This document shows, piece by piece, positions 1-14,265 of a DNA stretch of 64,000 nt (the stretch's first letter is position 1; each line of letters opens with the position of its first letter). The stretch is from Manduca sexta. Lineage: Eukaryota > Arthropoda > Insecta > Lepidoptera > Sphingidae. The stretch spans positions 11,846,920 through 11,910,919 of the forward strand of contig NC_051129.1 of assembly GCF_014839805.1 (NCBI RefSeq). Direction: 5' to 3'. The notes under the pieces were generated by a model. The model was not told the DNA's origin. It did no database searches and saw only the letters and a program-made list of their open reading frames with translations. The translations under genes were made by a program, and so were the position numbers.

Positions 1-230
1 GCTGGTGGATATATTTTATATTCGCTCGGATAGCGACCACCGTAAACCAGCTAAAACCCGCCATAGTGGCCCACGTAAGTGTCGCGTTCGGGATCGGCCT
101 GTGTATATCCGGTTCCAACAGGCCGGCATAATTGTGTCGACTGTCGAAAGGTAAACATCTGTCGTCAGTCGACATTCTAGAGGACTCCAGTCCACTTACA
201 GTGGGGCACTGACGTTCGTGTATAAAAAAA
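1..230 (+). repeat. Dispersed SINE-like repeat, family A, copy 1
   Basis: This copy begins at the window edge with GGTGGATATATTTTATAT, runs through the family's core blocks (GATAGCGACCACCG, CCGCCATAGTGGCC, TATCCGGTTCCAACAGGCCG), and ends in a short A-rich tail near 225. The same order of blocks recurs at 6085, 16630 and 44180 (plus) and at 31884 and 47640 (minus). The poly-A end suggests a retroposed element. I see no clear tRNA A and B boxes, so the class is unassigned. It could also be the 3' end of a LINE. Confidence 0.75.
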
Positions 231-3200
231 ATTAAAGAAACATTGAGACTGCACTTCGGCGATGCGAGTAATTAAAAAAATAATCATTTTTATACGAATC
301 GCAACTAACATGTGTGATTTAAATTCGTGAGTTATCTAGACATTGATGCATGTACTATAAGTGGATTATTAACAATTAATCTTTTGCGAATTAGTCGCAA
401 GGCCATCGTGATATTGAAAATTTTGATTTTTCACCTACATTCGTTGCTAACCATTTAATTTTTCATGTACATTTACAAATAAGCTGTAGGACTTCTATTT
501 TATGTAATGACAGACTCATTATTTTCATGGTATCCTAACAATTAACATTGTAAACATTGAAGTCCAGATTTCGAATCTTAGACGCTAGGATTTTCATTCT
601 AGAATAAGGCAATAGACGCTCCCGTATCATAAGACGAAACAATCTGTTTGAAATAGTAGTTAACTTACTTCGACCTTCTAGGCCCTTAGAAACAAACACG
701 TGGGCTTGTAATAAATACGTAGGAATTTATTGTAATTAATTCTATTAAAAAACCTTTTGAGAACCATCCGTTTTATGTCTTACCCGTTAAAACTAAAACT
801 TATTATAATACAATACGTAATAAAGATGCATGTAGTTTAATCATTTTTACATAAACACTAGTTTTAACTCGTGTAGTTAGGTAATTTTTTATTTACTCAT
901 TTAAAGAACAATTCGTCTTTATCATTATGACGCAAATACGACAAAATAAACATAATTTAAAACTAACAACCAAACTCAGATTGCATTGAAACGATAAACA
1001 TCTACATTCAACAAGCTTATTAAATTCATTATGAAGAATTGCTAATGTGTTGTGACCTCCGTAAACAGGTGTTACTTATTTTTTGTGTCTCTTTATTATA
1101 TACCTAATATTGGAACTACTGGCTGACCTATAAAAAAAGAATCAAATTTGTAACAAAATACCAGAATATCAAGTTGTTCATAATGTATCACTAGCTGTTA
1201 AATGTAAATGTATTCATTTTACAAAATATATAATTGTGTTCTGATATCTATAATAAAATGCTTGTCGTCGACGACAACCGCACCAAGGCAAAGGCAACCG
1301 AAACCGTACCGCCAGCACGGTAGCAGATTCTCAACATCAAATATTTGTTAACAAAACAATCTCGTGCAATCACTTGTCACACGAGCGCAATAAAACGGAA
1401 CGACAATCGACAAGGGCCAATAGAATATCGCCTCGCTATATCGAGCAATATCAATAAATCATTCGGCACGATAACGCCGTACGTAATTAAACAGTGGATG
1501 TGATCGATCATCACGTCGATACTGTGTCCGACACTATCGCCGGCCGCCTCGGCCGTGTATTACATGTGTACCACAGATAAACTACTGGAAGGTGTCGTAC
1601 AATCAGGCGCTCAGTGCTCAGTACAATTAAAAAAAAAATACGTTTTTAAAATTCGAATGACCCGAGTTTATATTCAGATAGGAATTAGTCTTCTATCGGT
1701 TGTCTTTATCACAGTTAATAGTATTAATATTGGTGTGTCATATCAAATAATCATTTTGGATTTATTCCACAGATTAGCAAAAAATTATGTAGACAGTAAA
1801 TTAAAACATCAATATTTTTATGTAAGTATGTTTCTTAGTATTTTATTTTCACAACAGCTGTAACGATTATATTCTACTTTATCTGTGTAAAATGCACTTT
1901 GATACATTTAATTAGATTACGAATAACATGGAGAATTTGAACGCGAGTGTACTACTCATAAATCATTTGAAATCATAATTAGGTTCCAATCGTATCAGAA
2001 GGCGCCATCAAAATGTGTATTTACTGTTGATTAGGAACGTGGCTGGCGCTACTGCGTCTCCAGTCACTACTACATACTCGTACGATTTACGTTCGCTGGC
2101 AGTATTTCTGCATACTTCATTTGTCTAAGTGACTCTTAATGTGAACGGTGCTCGCAGCCGCATGAACATCTCGGAACAAACTTCCAGTAATAAAACCCAA
2201 ACATACTCAAACTCCTTTTCACTTGTTGCACAAAGAAATAAAAGCACAAGTGGAAAGCACTCGCTTCCGCGACTGTACCTCGCGAGTGTAGAACGTTGCC
2301 ACTCGACGTGCCACGATAAAGGAATATATTTTTTCGTACGATTTGATATTATTCACTTATCAATGCGTTATCTCGCAATCTGAGTACACACTATACCTTG
2401 TAACGACTGTGTTACAACCGCACTACATGTCGTTTGACAAAAACTAATATTATTCTTCACCGTGCCACCATTATCGAGTTTCCTGCGTATCTGTCTTGAT
2501 AATGTTATAATCATTAGCCATTCTATCTACCTACTTACCGCTCACCGAACGCGTTTCAATACAGAATCGGAGATCGGCGGAATTCCACGAATCGAACGTT
2601 CCTGAACGAACGTGTGACACGAATAATAAAATCGTGCGGCTGGTGACTGCTGGCGGGCGGCTCGCGGCTCGCGGCTGCCCACTTGCATACAACGTTTTAT
2701 TTTTCCAACATTTATTTCTTTTTTCAAGTTCCAAATTCAAATATCATTTTAATGTTGTCGTGAGCATCCCGTATTTCTACAACGAGACACAGTGTTCACT
2801 GTACCACTTGAAGCATGTACGGGATCATGCACGGGCAACACGACGACTCGATTTAGTACTGCAATAAATTCGCATGGAAATTTAGCAAGCACACTCGTAT
2901 TGTCCAAATATTACCACGAGCCAACACTGCACACGGGGTATTTTCGTTTTAGAGCCATTAAATCGAGATGCGTCGCCATAAATTCATACTAAAATGGCCT
3001 TTAAGTGTTGATTTTAAAGCTTCTATTGGCGTGGGGCATGAAATTTTGCCAGGGGATCGATTATTTGAACAAACGAGCCGGGCAATAAATCATCCGCTCC
3101 CGGTTACCTGCAAGGGATCGATACGAAAAAAGGACCCTCGGTGAAACAAAAGCGAGTGACATTTCTAACGACGGTAATTTTGACGCTCGCCGGGTGGAAA

Positions 3201-5301
3201 TTCCGTCCGTATTAATCAAATATTAAACGTGTATTTTAATAAATGGCTTTTGTCTTAGATAATAATCTTCGGCATCTGCCGTTCCGCTCTTTTTCAAGTG
3301 TAATAAATTAAATATGGAACAGAGAAAGAGATAGCTATACAGCCACTACAATCGATATTTAAAAAAAGGAATGTGTTTTTGATCTGTGGAATAAACCCAA
3401 ATCGGATTAAGACGCGATATTTGTATTTTTTTAGTTTTCCGTTATCTGTGTACTATCAGTTAATGCCGGTTTAATCTACTTGCGGACGCGGCTCTTATTT
3501 CTGAAACTGATTACACTTAGTTTTATTCTGTAAATTGTAGATAATTAACAATTTGATAAGTTGTTACTAATTGAAACATGCTTTTAAGGAATCTTGGCAG
3601 GTGAAACATGAAATAATATAATCGTAACGATTTTAATCTTTCGCACAGGGTAAATATTTTAGTATCAAAAACAATTTTTAATTTCTATGCAAATAGAATA
3701 CTATTCACACATAGCAAAGGGTCTATTTTTCTACGGACCCAGCTTTACAATGACACTACACCAATATTTGAAATGTCGTTGGGTCCAAGTTGGGTCAAAT
3801 TCAATACCTGTGTTTTTGTGTGTTTTCAACCACCCGCTGCGACAGAAAGGGATATCCCATGAATTGTATAATGTAAGATCATAAACGATAAATTATTATC
3901 GTATCGATAACATCTGATATTCTGAGAATAATAATAGTTATGGACAAAACAAACAAGATCAATATCAAAATTATTTACATCAAAACATCCAGTGTAATTG
4001 GTCATTGAGATTTAACATTTAACTTAGTATGAAGACAGTGCGTTATGATGCTTAGAATTTAGATATTCAATGTAATTCTAATTAGTGGCGAAGCGTAAGT
4101 GTGCGAAAGGGAAGCCCAACATATAATTACTAATAATATGCATAAAAACGGATTGCAAATCGTTCTAACGATAATTAGATTTTAATATAATCACGAAAGG
4201 GATACCGGCATGAATCAAGCTATATAGACCTTTCGCCGCTGGCTCTTAGAGATATTATTAGTAACTAGTATTTGCATGTGGCTCCGCTGGCGTTTAAGTC
4301 CAAAGGTGATAAGTGCTTACAAAAGTTCCACTGTACATACCATCATGATAAATAGGAGTGTAAAATTTCAGCTAATACGTTTCAGCAATTGTTAACCTAC
4401 AAACCTTCGCATTTACATTAGTTTGTTTACATTATGGTCAAGGTAATTAGGCTTTCTCATCATACCATAAAAAATTGCAAGCAATATTCATAAAATTTCC
4501 AAATAAATAAGAACAACGAATTTGCAAACTGTTTGAAGACAATCGGTTTAATTGATTTACCGCTACGTCAGTTTTGTTTTGGCATAATGGCGGGTAATTT
4601 TGCAGTCAGGTAAACGGTCAGTTTTTATTGACAGTCGACCTAGATACCGACGGTGATTGTCATTAGAATGGCACTGCATTGTGGCTGACTTAAACTATTG
4701 TTTGTAAGAGATTTTGCGAAATGTGTCGCTGTTTTCTAATTACTGTATTTTATTTGAAAATATTTGTGACTAATAACAAAGTCCAAGTTATTGAACAATT
4801 AAGTCAAAGTAAAAATATTTATTTTATATTACTAACAATAGTCTACCGTCAAACGGTTAACGTCCCTTATATAATTTAAAACGTGAGATACTTTGATTCC
4901 TATAGTATAATTTTTTTGACTTAGATCAGAATGGAATATAGAAGAAAATAACCTTGGCAAATCAGTGATACAGCTACACCTATGCCTACCTCCTCAGAAA
5001 TACAGGAAATTTTAATATGTATTAATTATTCCATTGCCAAGTATGCTCAAAGTCTTAATTACGATATCTTAAAACACCAACACGAAATACCTCACATTAT
5101 TATGCTCTCCTGGTACTTTGCAACATAATTTACATTAAACTCAGTATTATTCACAAATACTACATAACTTTTCGACCTATTCTAGTCCTCTGAGTAATTT
5201 TCAGACGTTAATAATGACACTTTAACTCTTATCTTGACATGAACGTGCCCTCAGCGATGATAGCTTCAAGATCATTATCTACCTACCCTCTCTATCCCCT
5301 T
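231..5301. other. AT-rich non-coding stretch, no gene seen
   Basis: Only short ORFs without coding character occur here. A slightly GC-richer patch at about 1255-1560 and another at 2630-2680 could be non-coding exons, but no splice or protein evidence supports this. If contig 2 is inverted as argued elsewhere, this DNA lies far upstream of frizzled2. Confidence 0.6.
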
Positions 5302-5366
5302 TTCGTCTAGGTTATCATAATCTTTAATGTACAGCTTATAGTACATTAAGATTATCTAGACGAAAC
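5302..5366. repeat. Imperfect inverted repeat (hairpin)
   Basis: The left arm starts TTCGTCTAG and later reads AATGTAC. The right arm is its complement, starting GTACATTAAG and ending CTAGACGAA. The arms match apart from a short insertion (GTTATC) and one extra T on the left side. The loop is about 8 nt. It could be the remnant of a small foldback element. Confidence 0.7.
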
Positions 5367-5881
5367 GCAAACATTATTTGGGTCTTACCCAAATTATGTT
5401 ACTTAATATATACTATCGAAGTAGTCATTGTATAAACCATGTTTTAACTAAGTAGGTTTTATTTTCTTTACCTGTGCTTTCTCGGTCATTGACCTGAAAT
5501 TTATTAACTCTTATACATATAACGTAAAACTTATTCGATAAATGTGAAATACATGAAATGATTATAGAAGTTGTATGGAAAACAAATTGATCTCAGTATT
5601 AATATAACCTATTTTTGTGTACAAAAAGACGAAACTAGATCAATCACTTGATAAGGTGATAAGATCGCCTATAACAGGAATTGAGGCATAGAAGTATACA
5701 AGATTATGGGGCACTGCACTGCGATCACCTTGCGACATCAGTTCAGTCTCATAGCTACAGCTACCAAGTCTCAAACTGGACCACGCTTGCACACTGCAGC
5801 CTAGGGGCAATTTTGTAAAGAACATCTCTAACTCAAATCAAAAACGCATTTGAAAAAGTCAACTTTTATTTTTTGAAACAC

Positions 5882-6000
5882 GATAAAGTGACCTCACTGC
5901 ACTTGATGGTGAGGTGTAGAGTCCAGTTAGTGTCCACTAGCGAGAGATGATCATCTCTCATAATTACATCGGCCTATTTGATTCGGGCTAATCCACGACG
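5882..6000 (-). repeat. Family A repeat, partial minus copy
   Basis: The blocks AAAGTGACC, CACTGCACTTGATGGTGAG, GTCCACTAGCGAGAGATGAT and ATCGGCCT follow the order seen in the minus copy at 47640. The remaining half of the element is missing or decayed. Confidence 0.65.
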
Positions 6001-6084
6001 TGACACAGTTAATCATAAAGCTCTATTTATGCGAAAGATATCGGTTTGCATATTATAAGTAGCAGGCAGTACACTTTTCTGGTG

Positions 6085-6312
6085 ATAGAATATATTTTAT
6101 ATCAGCCCGGATAGCGACCACTGTACACAAGATGTTACAACCCGCCATAGTGGCCGACGTAAGTGCGTCTTGTTCCGGCATTAGCCTGTATATATCCGGT
6201 TCCTACAGGCCGGCATAATTGTGTCTACAACCAAGGGGTAATCATCATCATCATCACCACCACCACCAGGTCCAGTGTGGTCACTTTGCCTTGTTCGTAA
6301 AAAAAAAAAACT
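6085..6312 (+). repeat. Family A repeat, plus copy, with trinucleotide tract and A-tail
   Basis: The core blocks GATAGCGACCACTGTAC, CCGCCATAGTGGCC and GGCCGGCATAATTGTGTC are present. At 6242-6268 the element carries an expanded ATC run followed by ACC repeats, where other copies have GGTAATCATC. It ends in a run of about ten A. It lies about 85 bp from the minus partial copy, so two opposed insertions sit side by side. Confidence 0.75.
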
Positions 6313-9300
6313 AAGCCGAACAGTACCCGCATACGACGAACTACTACGTGTCTACTAAAATTCAAGTTTACTATACACAGCTCAATCAATAACGTCCATT
6401 AATCCCATAATAGTCGTTTGGGATACCGTGTCCAGCTGTGCCGCGTGTTCAGTTTTAGGGACATCCGGCGCCGCTCGCCCGCAACCCGAAACGGGAGCGC
6501 CCTTGCTCTTATATGAGGGTTAATAAACCTGATAAACACAAGATATAGTTGGTGATGTGCAAAGGATGTGTGGATGCTGTGAGATCTCTCATATATTGTA
6601 TATTCGTAATACAGTGTGCAATGTTACAATTGAACAATTTTTTTACAAGTAAAGACAGACGCACCTACAATTCTTTGATATTATTTCCAAAGTCCAATCT
6701 ATAACATGGATACTATTTCAGTATCGCTTTTTGATTCAATCTATAATTTATTTTTAATACCTTCACATTATATGCTCTACCTAGACTATTGGAACAATTT
6801 TATTTTTTTCCTTTACTAAAAGAATCAGGGGTGAGTAAGGTTTCACTGTCAGCAAGCTATGTTATAAATTCTAGGCTCAACTAATATAATGCCCCTTCCA
6901 TAATTACGATTATATAGTATTGATATAATATAATAGCTTCTCTGGACATGTCGCCCGAGGAAGCGAGCCGGGCGCAATGGAGCTAACTCGGTTATCCGGC
7001 GAGCTCGCTCCTACGCCCGGATACATTGTAAATTCGGCAAGCTCCAAGCTCTTGCCTCAAGCTCCAGCCTTCGTGCGGTGTACGCAGAGAGCGGCAGCAG
7101 AATTATTATCATACACACGTTGCTAAAAGCGATTGGTATAGAGCCTTTGGATTTTGTCGTTTCTTTATTACTACTAAGATAACAAAAATATATGTATTCG
7201 GCCTTATAACGTAACAACAGCAAACATTTGATTTGTAATAACTTTTTTCATTAATATTACATTTGACATCTAACACACACTTATCACCATGCAAATTAAT
7301 AGCTTGTTAAACAGCTCAACGCCTACATTTGCGCCAGCGTCAAACATAAGTTTGATTTGTCAAGCGGAAAATTGGCAGGAACGAGAAAACGTTGACCCCA
7401 CAGCTGATTACGTTACGAACGAGCGACTTCGCGTCAATTAACCGGCGCGGACGTTTTAACGCTGCCCGAACCCGCTATTTACTGGCACGGGAAGGCTGAC
7501 CCGCTTACCTTTAGGATCAGGATCAAAGGGTACCAGTTAGAATTGACCCCCTTCAAAATACAAGTCTAGTGTTGGGTAACAGAAACTACTTGGACCGTAT
7601 CAATAAATATAACTAGGAAGAGTTTCCGGATCATACAAAATATGGTATCGGTGTGGAAATCGACGTCAGCCACTCGTTTTACAGTCAACTTCCAAGACGC
7701 CGCAGTCGACACCCTGTCTTTAGTTTCTGATAAATTCTCTATAATATCACACGTTTTACACATATGTTCGTCTCCTATAACGTTGTTTTAATTAATAAGT
7801 TTGTAAAAATATCTTAAAGGACTAACATCAATAATAATTATTATCGTAATGTTAATTGTATTGAATGTCATTTCAAATGGACGTTATAAATAACAACCTA
7901 AGTATAATTCTGGTGACAACTAGGGACGTTACGATTCTCCTTGGTCAACATTGTAATGACCCAAATTAATCATCAGATGTGAAGTCAAAACGCTACAATG
8001 AATTGCATTAAAAAAATGTCTAAAATAATGTGTTTGCATATTACGGGATAGCATTCGTTGCGGAGCGCACAATGGGCAAAGGAAAACTTTTTGAGAGACT
8101 CGCTGTGGCTTGTGACAGCATCCTGCTTTGCAATACCAAACTGTCACATGCATACGACAATGCTTGCTAAAGGATAAATAACACGAGTATTATACATACT
8201 ACTTAGGGAACGAAAAAGGTAATAATTCGGCTGCAAGCATATTGACGTCATCCCTCAGGATTTAAGTACCTAAAGAGAATTGTAGTATGGATGTGCCACA
8301 GAAAACCAACTCTTATTCCTATGGTATCTAAATGTTGCAGTATTTGTGGATATACAAACTGACGTTTCGATTTATATTCACGAATGGAACGAGGTTTAAG
8401 TTTCTTTTTTATTGCTTTGCTCACAAATTGACGGACAGAAAGTTGATTAACGTTTTCATCCCAAATAAATAATGAAGAATAAACTTAATTTCTCAAGCAT
8501 AAGTCAAAATCCGGACAAGTATTTTTCGCGTTCATCGGAATATCCGACAAATGAAATGTCATTAAATTCGACATAACGAAAGTGACAAAGGATTTACATT
8601 GTCAAGAAATAATTTGGCGGCCGTCTGCATCCTTCAAGTTGTGTAAAGGTCTCTGATTATCCAAGTATTTCAAATCAAATGATATGATTTAGATTGATTC
8701 AATCAATATCCCTGTTATTTTTAAACCTAATTCGTATCAACTAATCGATATAATTAATATTAAACGGTCTATGAAAGAATTTCTATATTTCTCTCACCAA
8801 CCATGTGCTAGCTTTATCTAATAACGATTTGATGACACCGTTTATATATTCAAGTCTTAGATGGCATTCATAGGCAGGCGTGGCGCTTATCGTCAGCCAC
8901 ACATCGCCTGTTAATATCTTCATTCTATAATTAAAAATACTTGGCCGCAATATTAATGGAAACGCTAGTACTCGATAATGATAAATACGGGATGGGAATC
9001 ACGTAGCCGTGGAGTAAAGAAACGCAATTAGCATACGAGAGCGAGATGAGTCAGATAATGCCACAAACCCCTTTGTACTAATGAATGGCGCGTTTGTACA
9101 CGATGTGTGCTGTATTGTGTAAAAATACGATAACGTATTGTCTAGTTCAAAGGTCTTGCGTTATGTATTGGAAAACTTATCAACAAGCCCTTGTCTGCCC
9201 TTAGTCTGCAAGATGTAGATGTTACCAGTAATTATGGTATTGAATGGCTAGGCGTGCTTACCATTCAAGTGTTGGTAAGCTAGCAACACATCAAACAGAA

Positions 9301-9950
9301 ATTCGGATAGCAAAGCGCTGCAAGGCACTAAATTGTGTATATCCTATATGCAATGTCCAATGTCAGTTAGATGTTAATTAGTCCAACACACTGCCTGCAA
9401 TATTCTTCGAATAGAAATAATGCATCCCAACTCTTGCAATAAGGGAACGTAAAATAATTTTAGTTCCGCAGAAAGACAAAGACATTCAACCCGGAAAATG
9501 AAGAGTGTGTACAAAAACCTTCATTACCCGAGCAAAAAGTAGTTTGCATAAAAAATCTTTCCAAGATTTCCAATAATAATGTCTTCGCTCTGTACGTCCG
9601 AAATAGCGACGACACGTACACGTTTTTTGCCAAGTTTTTGCTTTTTGCAACGTTTCGTTCTTTTTGGTCAAATTCGTGGTCGAACTTCTCGCAACGCGCA
9701 AGTTTTATGTATTCTGATAATTTCTACGGTTGAAAATTATTCTTTCATTATCCTATCTTCGTAGGAATGAACCATTTTTAACGCAACGGATACATTGTTC
9801 TGTTCGCGTGTAGCTTTCTCGTGAGAATAAACTGAAGGGCTTCTGTATTACGTCCTAAAATTAAAATTTGTCTTGAAGCACAAAATTAACCTCGCGACCT
9901 CTTCAAAACCACTTCAGGTCCACGGAAGCTGTTTATTTTTATTAAAACTG
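6313..9950. other. Non-coding stretch, no gene seen
   Basis: I see no exon with coding character or flanking splice sites. A GC-rich patch at 6465-6515 and a CG/AGCT-rich patch at 6955-7090 stand out from the AT-rich background, but I cannot assign either. Confidence 0.55.
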
Positions 9951-10238
9951 TTATGAAGTCTGATGAGGGCCATAATGATACGTACAAATTACCAAATTCC
10001 TCGTGCAAACTTGTTCTTGGACTGGAATGACGCCATCCTGACAGATTTCGCAATATTTAACCGTGCCTGGATTCCCACAGAAAGAACACATTTTCACCTG
10101 ACATATTGACATATTGGTTCCTGCAACGGGTCTGACGTCGAGTTCTGATTGGCGGTTTACCTTTTTAATATTTTGAAAACTTCTGACTAGGTGCATTTGT
10201 GAAATTGAGACTTCGGCTTCGGAATTCCAATGACACAA
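9951..10238 (-). CDS. Doubtful cysteine-rich ORF or exon
   Basis: This 95-codon open frame on the minus strand has a cysteine-rich second half, with two CxxC pairs (CSFC and CEIC) spaced like a zinc-binding finger, then two more cysteines and a histidine. I do not recognise the family. No signal peptide, no convincing upstream exon and no neighbouring coding sequence were found. A GTAATT that could be a splice donor sits near the end of the frame. It may be an exon of an unidentified gene, a fragment of a mobile element, or chance. Confidence 0.2.
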   Translation of the reverse strand: MCHWNSEAEVSISQMHLVRSFQNIKKVNRQSELDVRPVAGTNMSICQVKMCSFCGNPGTVKYCEICQDGVIPVQEQVCTRNLVICTYHYGPHQTS

Positions 10239-13050
10239 GTATTAATGTGAGAGTGTAACATTTGTGCACTATAACATCTCCTTCGTGGCTGATATCCGTT
10301 GAGATTGGCTACCGCGGCCGAAATTCGGCTAGGAAGAATAAATAATGTGAGGTCAGCTTGTGTTTACAAAACTATGCATCTTGTTCAGTCGATCAGTACA
10401 AACCCAAACTAAATTAAATACAAGTACGTTATTAAATTTACATACAGCTTGTAAGACAGCAATGGTTGCAAAAACCAGTACGACTAACGAGCGTTGTTGA
10501 GGTGAATGCTTTTTGTTAAGTTTTTTGCTCAAGTTTTAAATGGCCGACAATGCGCCGCGAGCGCTCTTATTTGCATCTAACTATTTAGCAACATGTCGAG
10601 GAAAGAATTTTACGTTTGATTGATGGGAGGTTGAATTGTTTCTGACGACCTCAGATGTTGTTTTTTTTAGATAACGATTGCTTGTATCCGAGGAATAAGC
10701 TGAGTTGTAACTACTGCATTTAAATTGGAAATTTCAAATGAGTTTAGTAAATTATTTGGGATAAATAACTTTAAGTTTGTTTAAATAAAAAATATTGATT
10801 GCCCGACTAAGACCTATGACCTCAATCTCACGTTCCACTCTACCAATGATCTTAAACTTCATAATCGTGAATCATGCGTGACGCGAGACATTTGCACCTA
10901 GTCACCAGTCCGAAATGAAACTCATTACAGACGTAACAAATGAAAACCACTCAACTTTGATAAATTATGTAACTGTTTCCAAAAACTGTCCGTGAATCAC
11001 GTTGTACAGCATTCATACTTCATTGGTTTCATGCGTAATTTTTGTGAACTGTTATTCTTATATTTGCTAATATACCTATAGTTGATAAGTATTTATATCA
11101 CTTATGATTGGAGTAAACGACCTGCCCTTAATGGCAAACACAAATGGTTAAAGTACCTATAACTTTGACTACAATGCCTTCAACCACTTTTCTTCATTAG
11201 ACATTTGATTAAACTTCAATAATACCTGTTCGTAACTAAACTGTAAATAAATTACTTAAAACAAACACGACAGTACCGTCTAGCGGAAGAAATAAGCAAT
11301 ATGGTAATTTTAAAACTCGCATACTAGAGACCTATGAAAAAATACGTAACCCCATTCTTTGAATTTAAAAATAATAAATCTCAGTCCTTAATTGAAACAC
11401 ATGTATCCATTGAGATAATAAAATAAGCATCAAAACAATTGAAACGTGCGCATTCAATCAAACTACTAATAAGAAATCATTAGTTGTCATCGGATTGTTT
11501 CGGGCTACACGTGACCAATCTAGATATTGAATAGTTTCAACAAGGACAATTAATGTCTTAATAGGTCGTAAAGCTAAGTCAAATTATTCTGCAAAATGCG
11601 TGAGAGTTTTGAATTAAGCCCGCATTAGAGTGGGTTAGTCTTCTGGAAAATAGTCTGCTTATTACTTTTTACGAAAATAAATAGATTTAGTTTAGTCATT
11701 ATCTGTTGCTGTTTTTGTGTCTAAAATAATGTGTCCTATGCCTTTGAACACTCAGTTCAATATCTTGATTAGTCACATGCATGAAACAATCTTACGATAA
11801 CTAATGTTTTTCTATTTCTGAGTAGAAGAACTCTCAATAGCCTAACATCTATAAACCTGAGTCACATTACCAGTGAAATCCTAAACGTATTTACATGCGA
11901 TGTCAAGATATACAAGCTTGTTCGCCTGTCGCGTAGTCAATTTAACTATTTGTTTTATGGCCCCCATCAGCAGTAAAATCGGCCGGTTTATGGGGCCAGT
12001 GTCACAGGACCTCAGCTCCCTCGTAAATAACGTGTCTTTATACTGCACTTCGCATATTGCTAATACATCACATATGAATATTTCAGCTAAAGCAGCAAAT
12101 AGGTCATCATATTTATATGTCAGATATTACGAAATTTATGTAAGGCCAATATTCCTAATTACCTAGAATCTCTTAAACTACGTTGTAATATTCTGCAGTA
12201 TTAATCCAAAATTATTTCGAAAAAGATCATTTCTACTGAAAAAAATACCGACATTTTTTTAATTTATTTAACTCTATTTTGAAAATAATGCTAATATACG
12301 CGCTTTTTCATTATGACGGCGGAATTAAAATTATTGGTCTGCTCTCCATCATAGCAAACATTATGAACAAACAATTTCAACAGAAAAGCTTCCAAACACA
12401 AAGGTTCATTTACCCGCCTCACCTCTGGTTTCCCTTTAACGTACTCCGTGCAATATTAGGCACAGGAAGCGATGGCTCGTAAACTCCTAGAGGCGACAGC
12501 ACAACCGCCGCGTGCGTTTACGCAGCGTTTTTACGACGCACCGCGACCGCAGCGAGATGTGCCGCGCAGTCCGCGCAGCATTGTGCCCGCGCTCGTAAAT
12601 AACATAACCAATAAAATTAAAGCAATAATAGTTTTATAGCTTTACAGCGAAATAATTCGAAAGGATTGTGGTTAGGTGGTTTGCACACTTGGGCCTTTGT
12701 CGCGCGACTTTCTCATGCGGGTTATGTATTTCCGTAACTTCTAAATTGCTTTCTTTTGCCTATGTGCGAGCTTCTTTTGCTTTTAAAAGCTTTCGCCCAC
12801 CTTGTTTGTGTAACGTAGGCGTTACATCTACAGTTCATTAAAAAAACAAAACATGAATGTTTATGTCAATTACCACCCACACATATCTCTTTACCCGTCG
12901 GCTTTTATAACCATCGGATATGCGCAATTTAATAGTAATTAAACAAATGTAAATAGAAACTCGTTTGTGAAGTCGTAATAATACCTACTATTTTTTCTTT
13001 TTTATGACGCGAATTTAAAACAACGGATTATTCGCGAGGTTTTAGTTAGA

Positions 13051-13193
13051 CCGTGTAGCCTGCAAGGTGGACAGACGACTTGATAATGGTCGAAGGAAAA
13101 CGTTGGATGCAGACTGATTTCACCAGGTCCATCTGGGAATCTTTAGGGGAGGCCTATGTTCAGCAGAGGACTTTATGTGGCTGATGATGTGTA
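13051..13193 (+). mobile_element. 3' end of a non-LTR retrotransposon (LINE fragment)
   Basis: The plus strand encodes the tail of a reverse-transcriptase ORF, with a recognisable ending WESLGEAYVQQR close to the stop, followed by the GATGATG-type end. I know this motif from lepidopteran LINE families (RTE-like), whose ORFs commonly end SLGEAYVQQ. Everything upstream is missing, so this is a severely 5'-truncated dead copy. The same fragment occurs in the right arm. Confidence 0.7.
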
Positions 13194-14104
13194 TTAGCCA
13201 CCGTGATTCCACTCTCAATGCGTGCTTCTATCGATCCTAGTTTGCAGATGTTGTAACTTTATAAAGAAAACTTACCAAAAATAATATTGTAAATGATTAA
13301 TTTTGATTAGTGACAGAACTGTTAAATTAAATGCAACCTAAGCTTATCTTTGTCCCTTACAGAGATGCAACGCATAAATTTCATTTCCCATGTACTACAA
13401 GCCATCTAAATAGACACGTGGGTAGCATTTGCCCATTGTAGCCGGTATGACTGTAGTAATGAGGAGCTCGTCTCACCAGTGAGGAGAATGGGGCAATTAC
13501 ACCTTGTTTGGTCAATCAAAAGTTGACAAATGGGTTCATAACGGTTACTTTGCGATACAGTAGCAGCCTTTTGGTAACACTCCTATGTCTAAATAAAGCT
13601 ACCTGGTTAAAGGTACAGTAAAGTCCCAATTTTAATATAATATAGAGAAGTCATTCTACTATATTCGACTGGCATTTGATATTTTCAAATCGCTTAGCTT
13701 ATAATGAGAACCTAATCAGATTTAAAACACCCAAGTCACTATTGTAAAATAATATAGAAATTCTAAACACACATACACGAGGTTTGCCTATACACAAATA
13801 GTGTGGAGAATTAGTATCGCGCCACAAGCCAGTTTAGGTGCTATCAACAAAATGACTTTCAATTATTTTCCTTAAAGCGTGTAATGCGCGAATTCCTTAA
13901 ATCCAGCTTCAAGTAATTGTTCACGGTACTCGCTGCAATGCAAAAACTATTTACGTGCCTAAATCCAGTATCCGGTTGGGCAATTAAATAGTGGGTTCGG
14001 TTCCCACCGTGTTTCCATGGCGTGTAGGTATCGAAAATTCGAAAGGATTTTTAAACAAAATGTTTTATAGCTATTATTATTTTATTATTTACCTAATTGA
14101 CTGG

Positions 14105-14265
14105 AAAATATAAAGGAACTAGCTTATTGCTCGCGGTTTCGCCCGCATGAAGGAATTTTCCGGGATACAAAGTAGTCTATAACCTTCCCAGGGTATTAAA
14201 CTATCTCCATACGAATATTCATAAAAATCTGTTCAGTAGAATTTGAGAAAATTTTGAGTATTGAC
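14105..14265 (+). repeat. Dispersed repeat fragment
   Basis: The segment contains GCGGTTTCGCCCGCATGAAG, TTCCGGGATACAAAGTAGTC and CTATCTCCATACGAATATTC, then ATCTGTTCAGTAG. This order of blocks (GTTTCGCCCGC, CCGGGATA, TCTATAACCTTCCC) is one I recognise from abundant repeats of Lepidoptera. The element class is not certain. A mirror copy is at 50165-50325. Confidence 0.55.

Noticed and set aside
12279..12482. 67-codon open frame conserved in both arms (also 51955-52158)
   Set aside because: Identity between the arms reflects allelic copies, not selection; no domain or splice signals.
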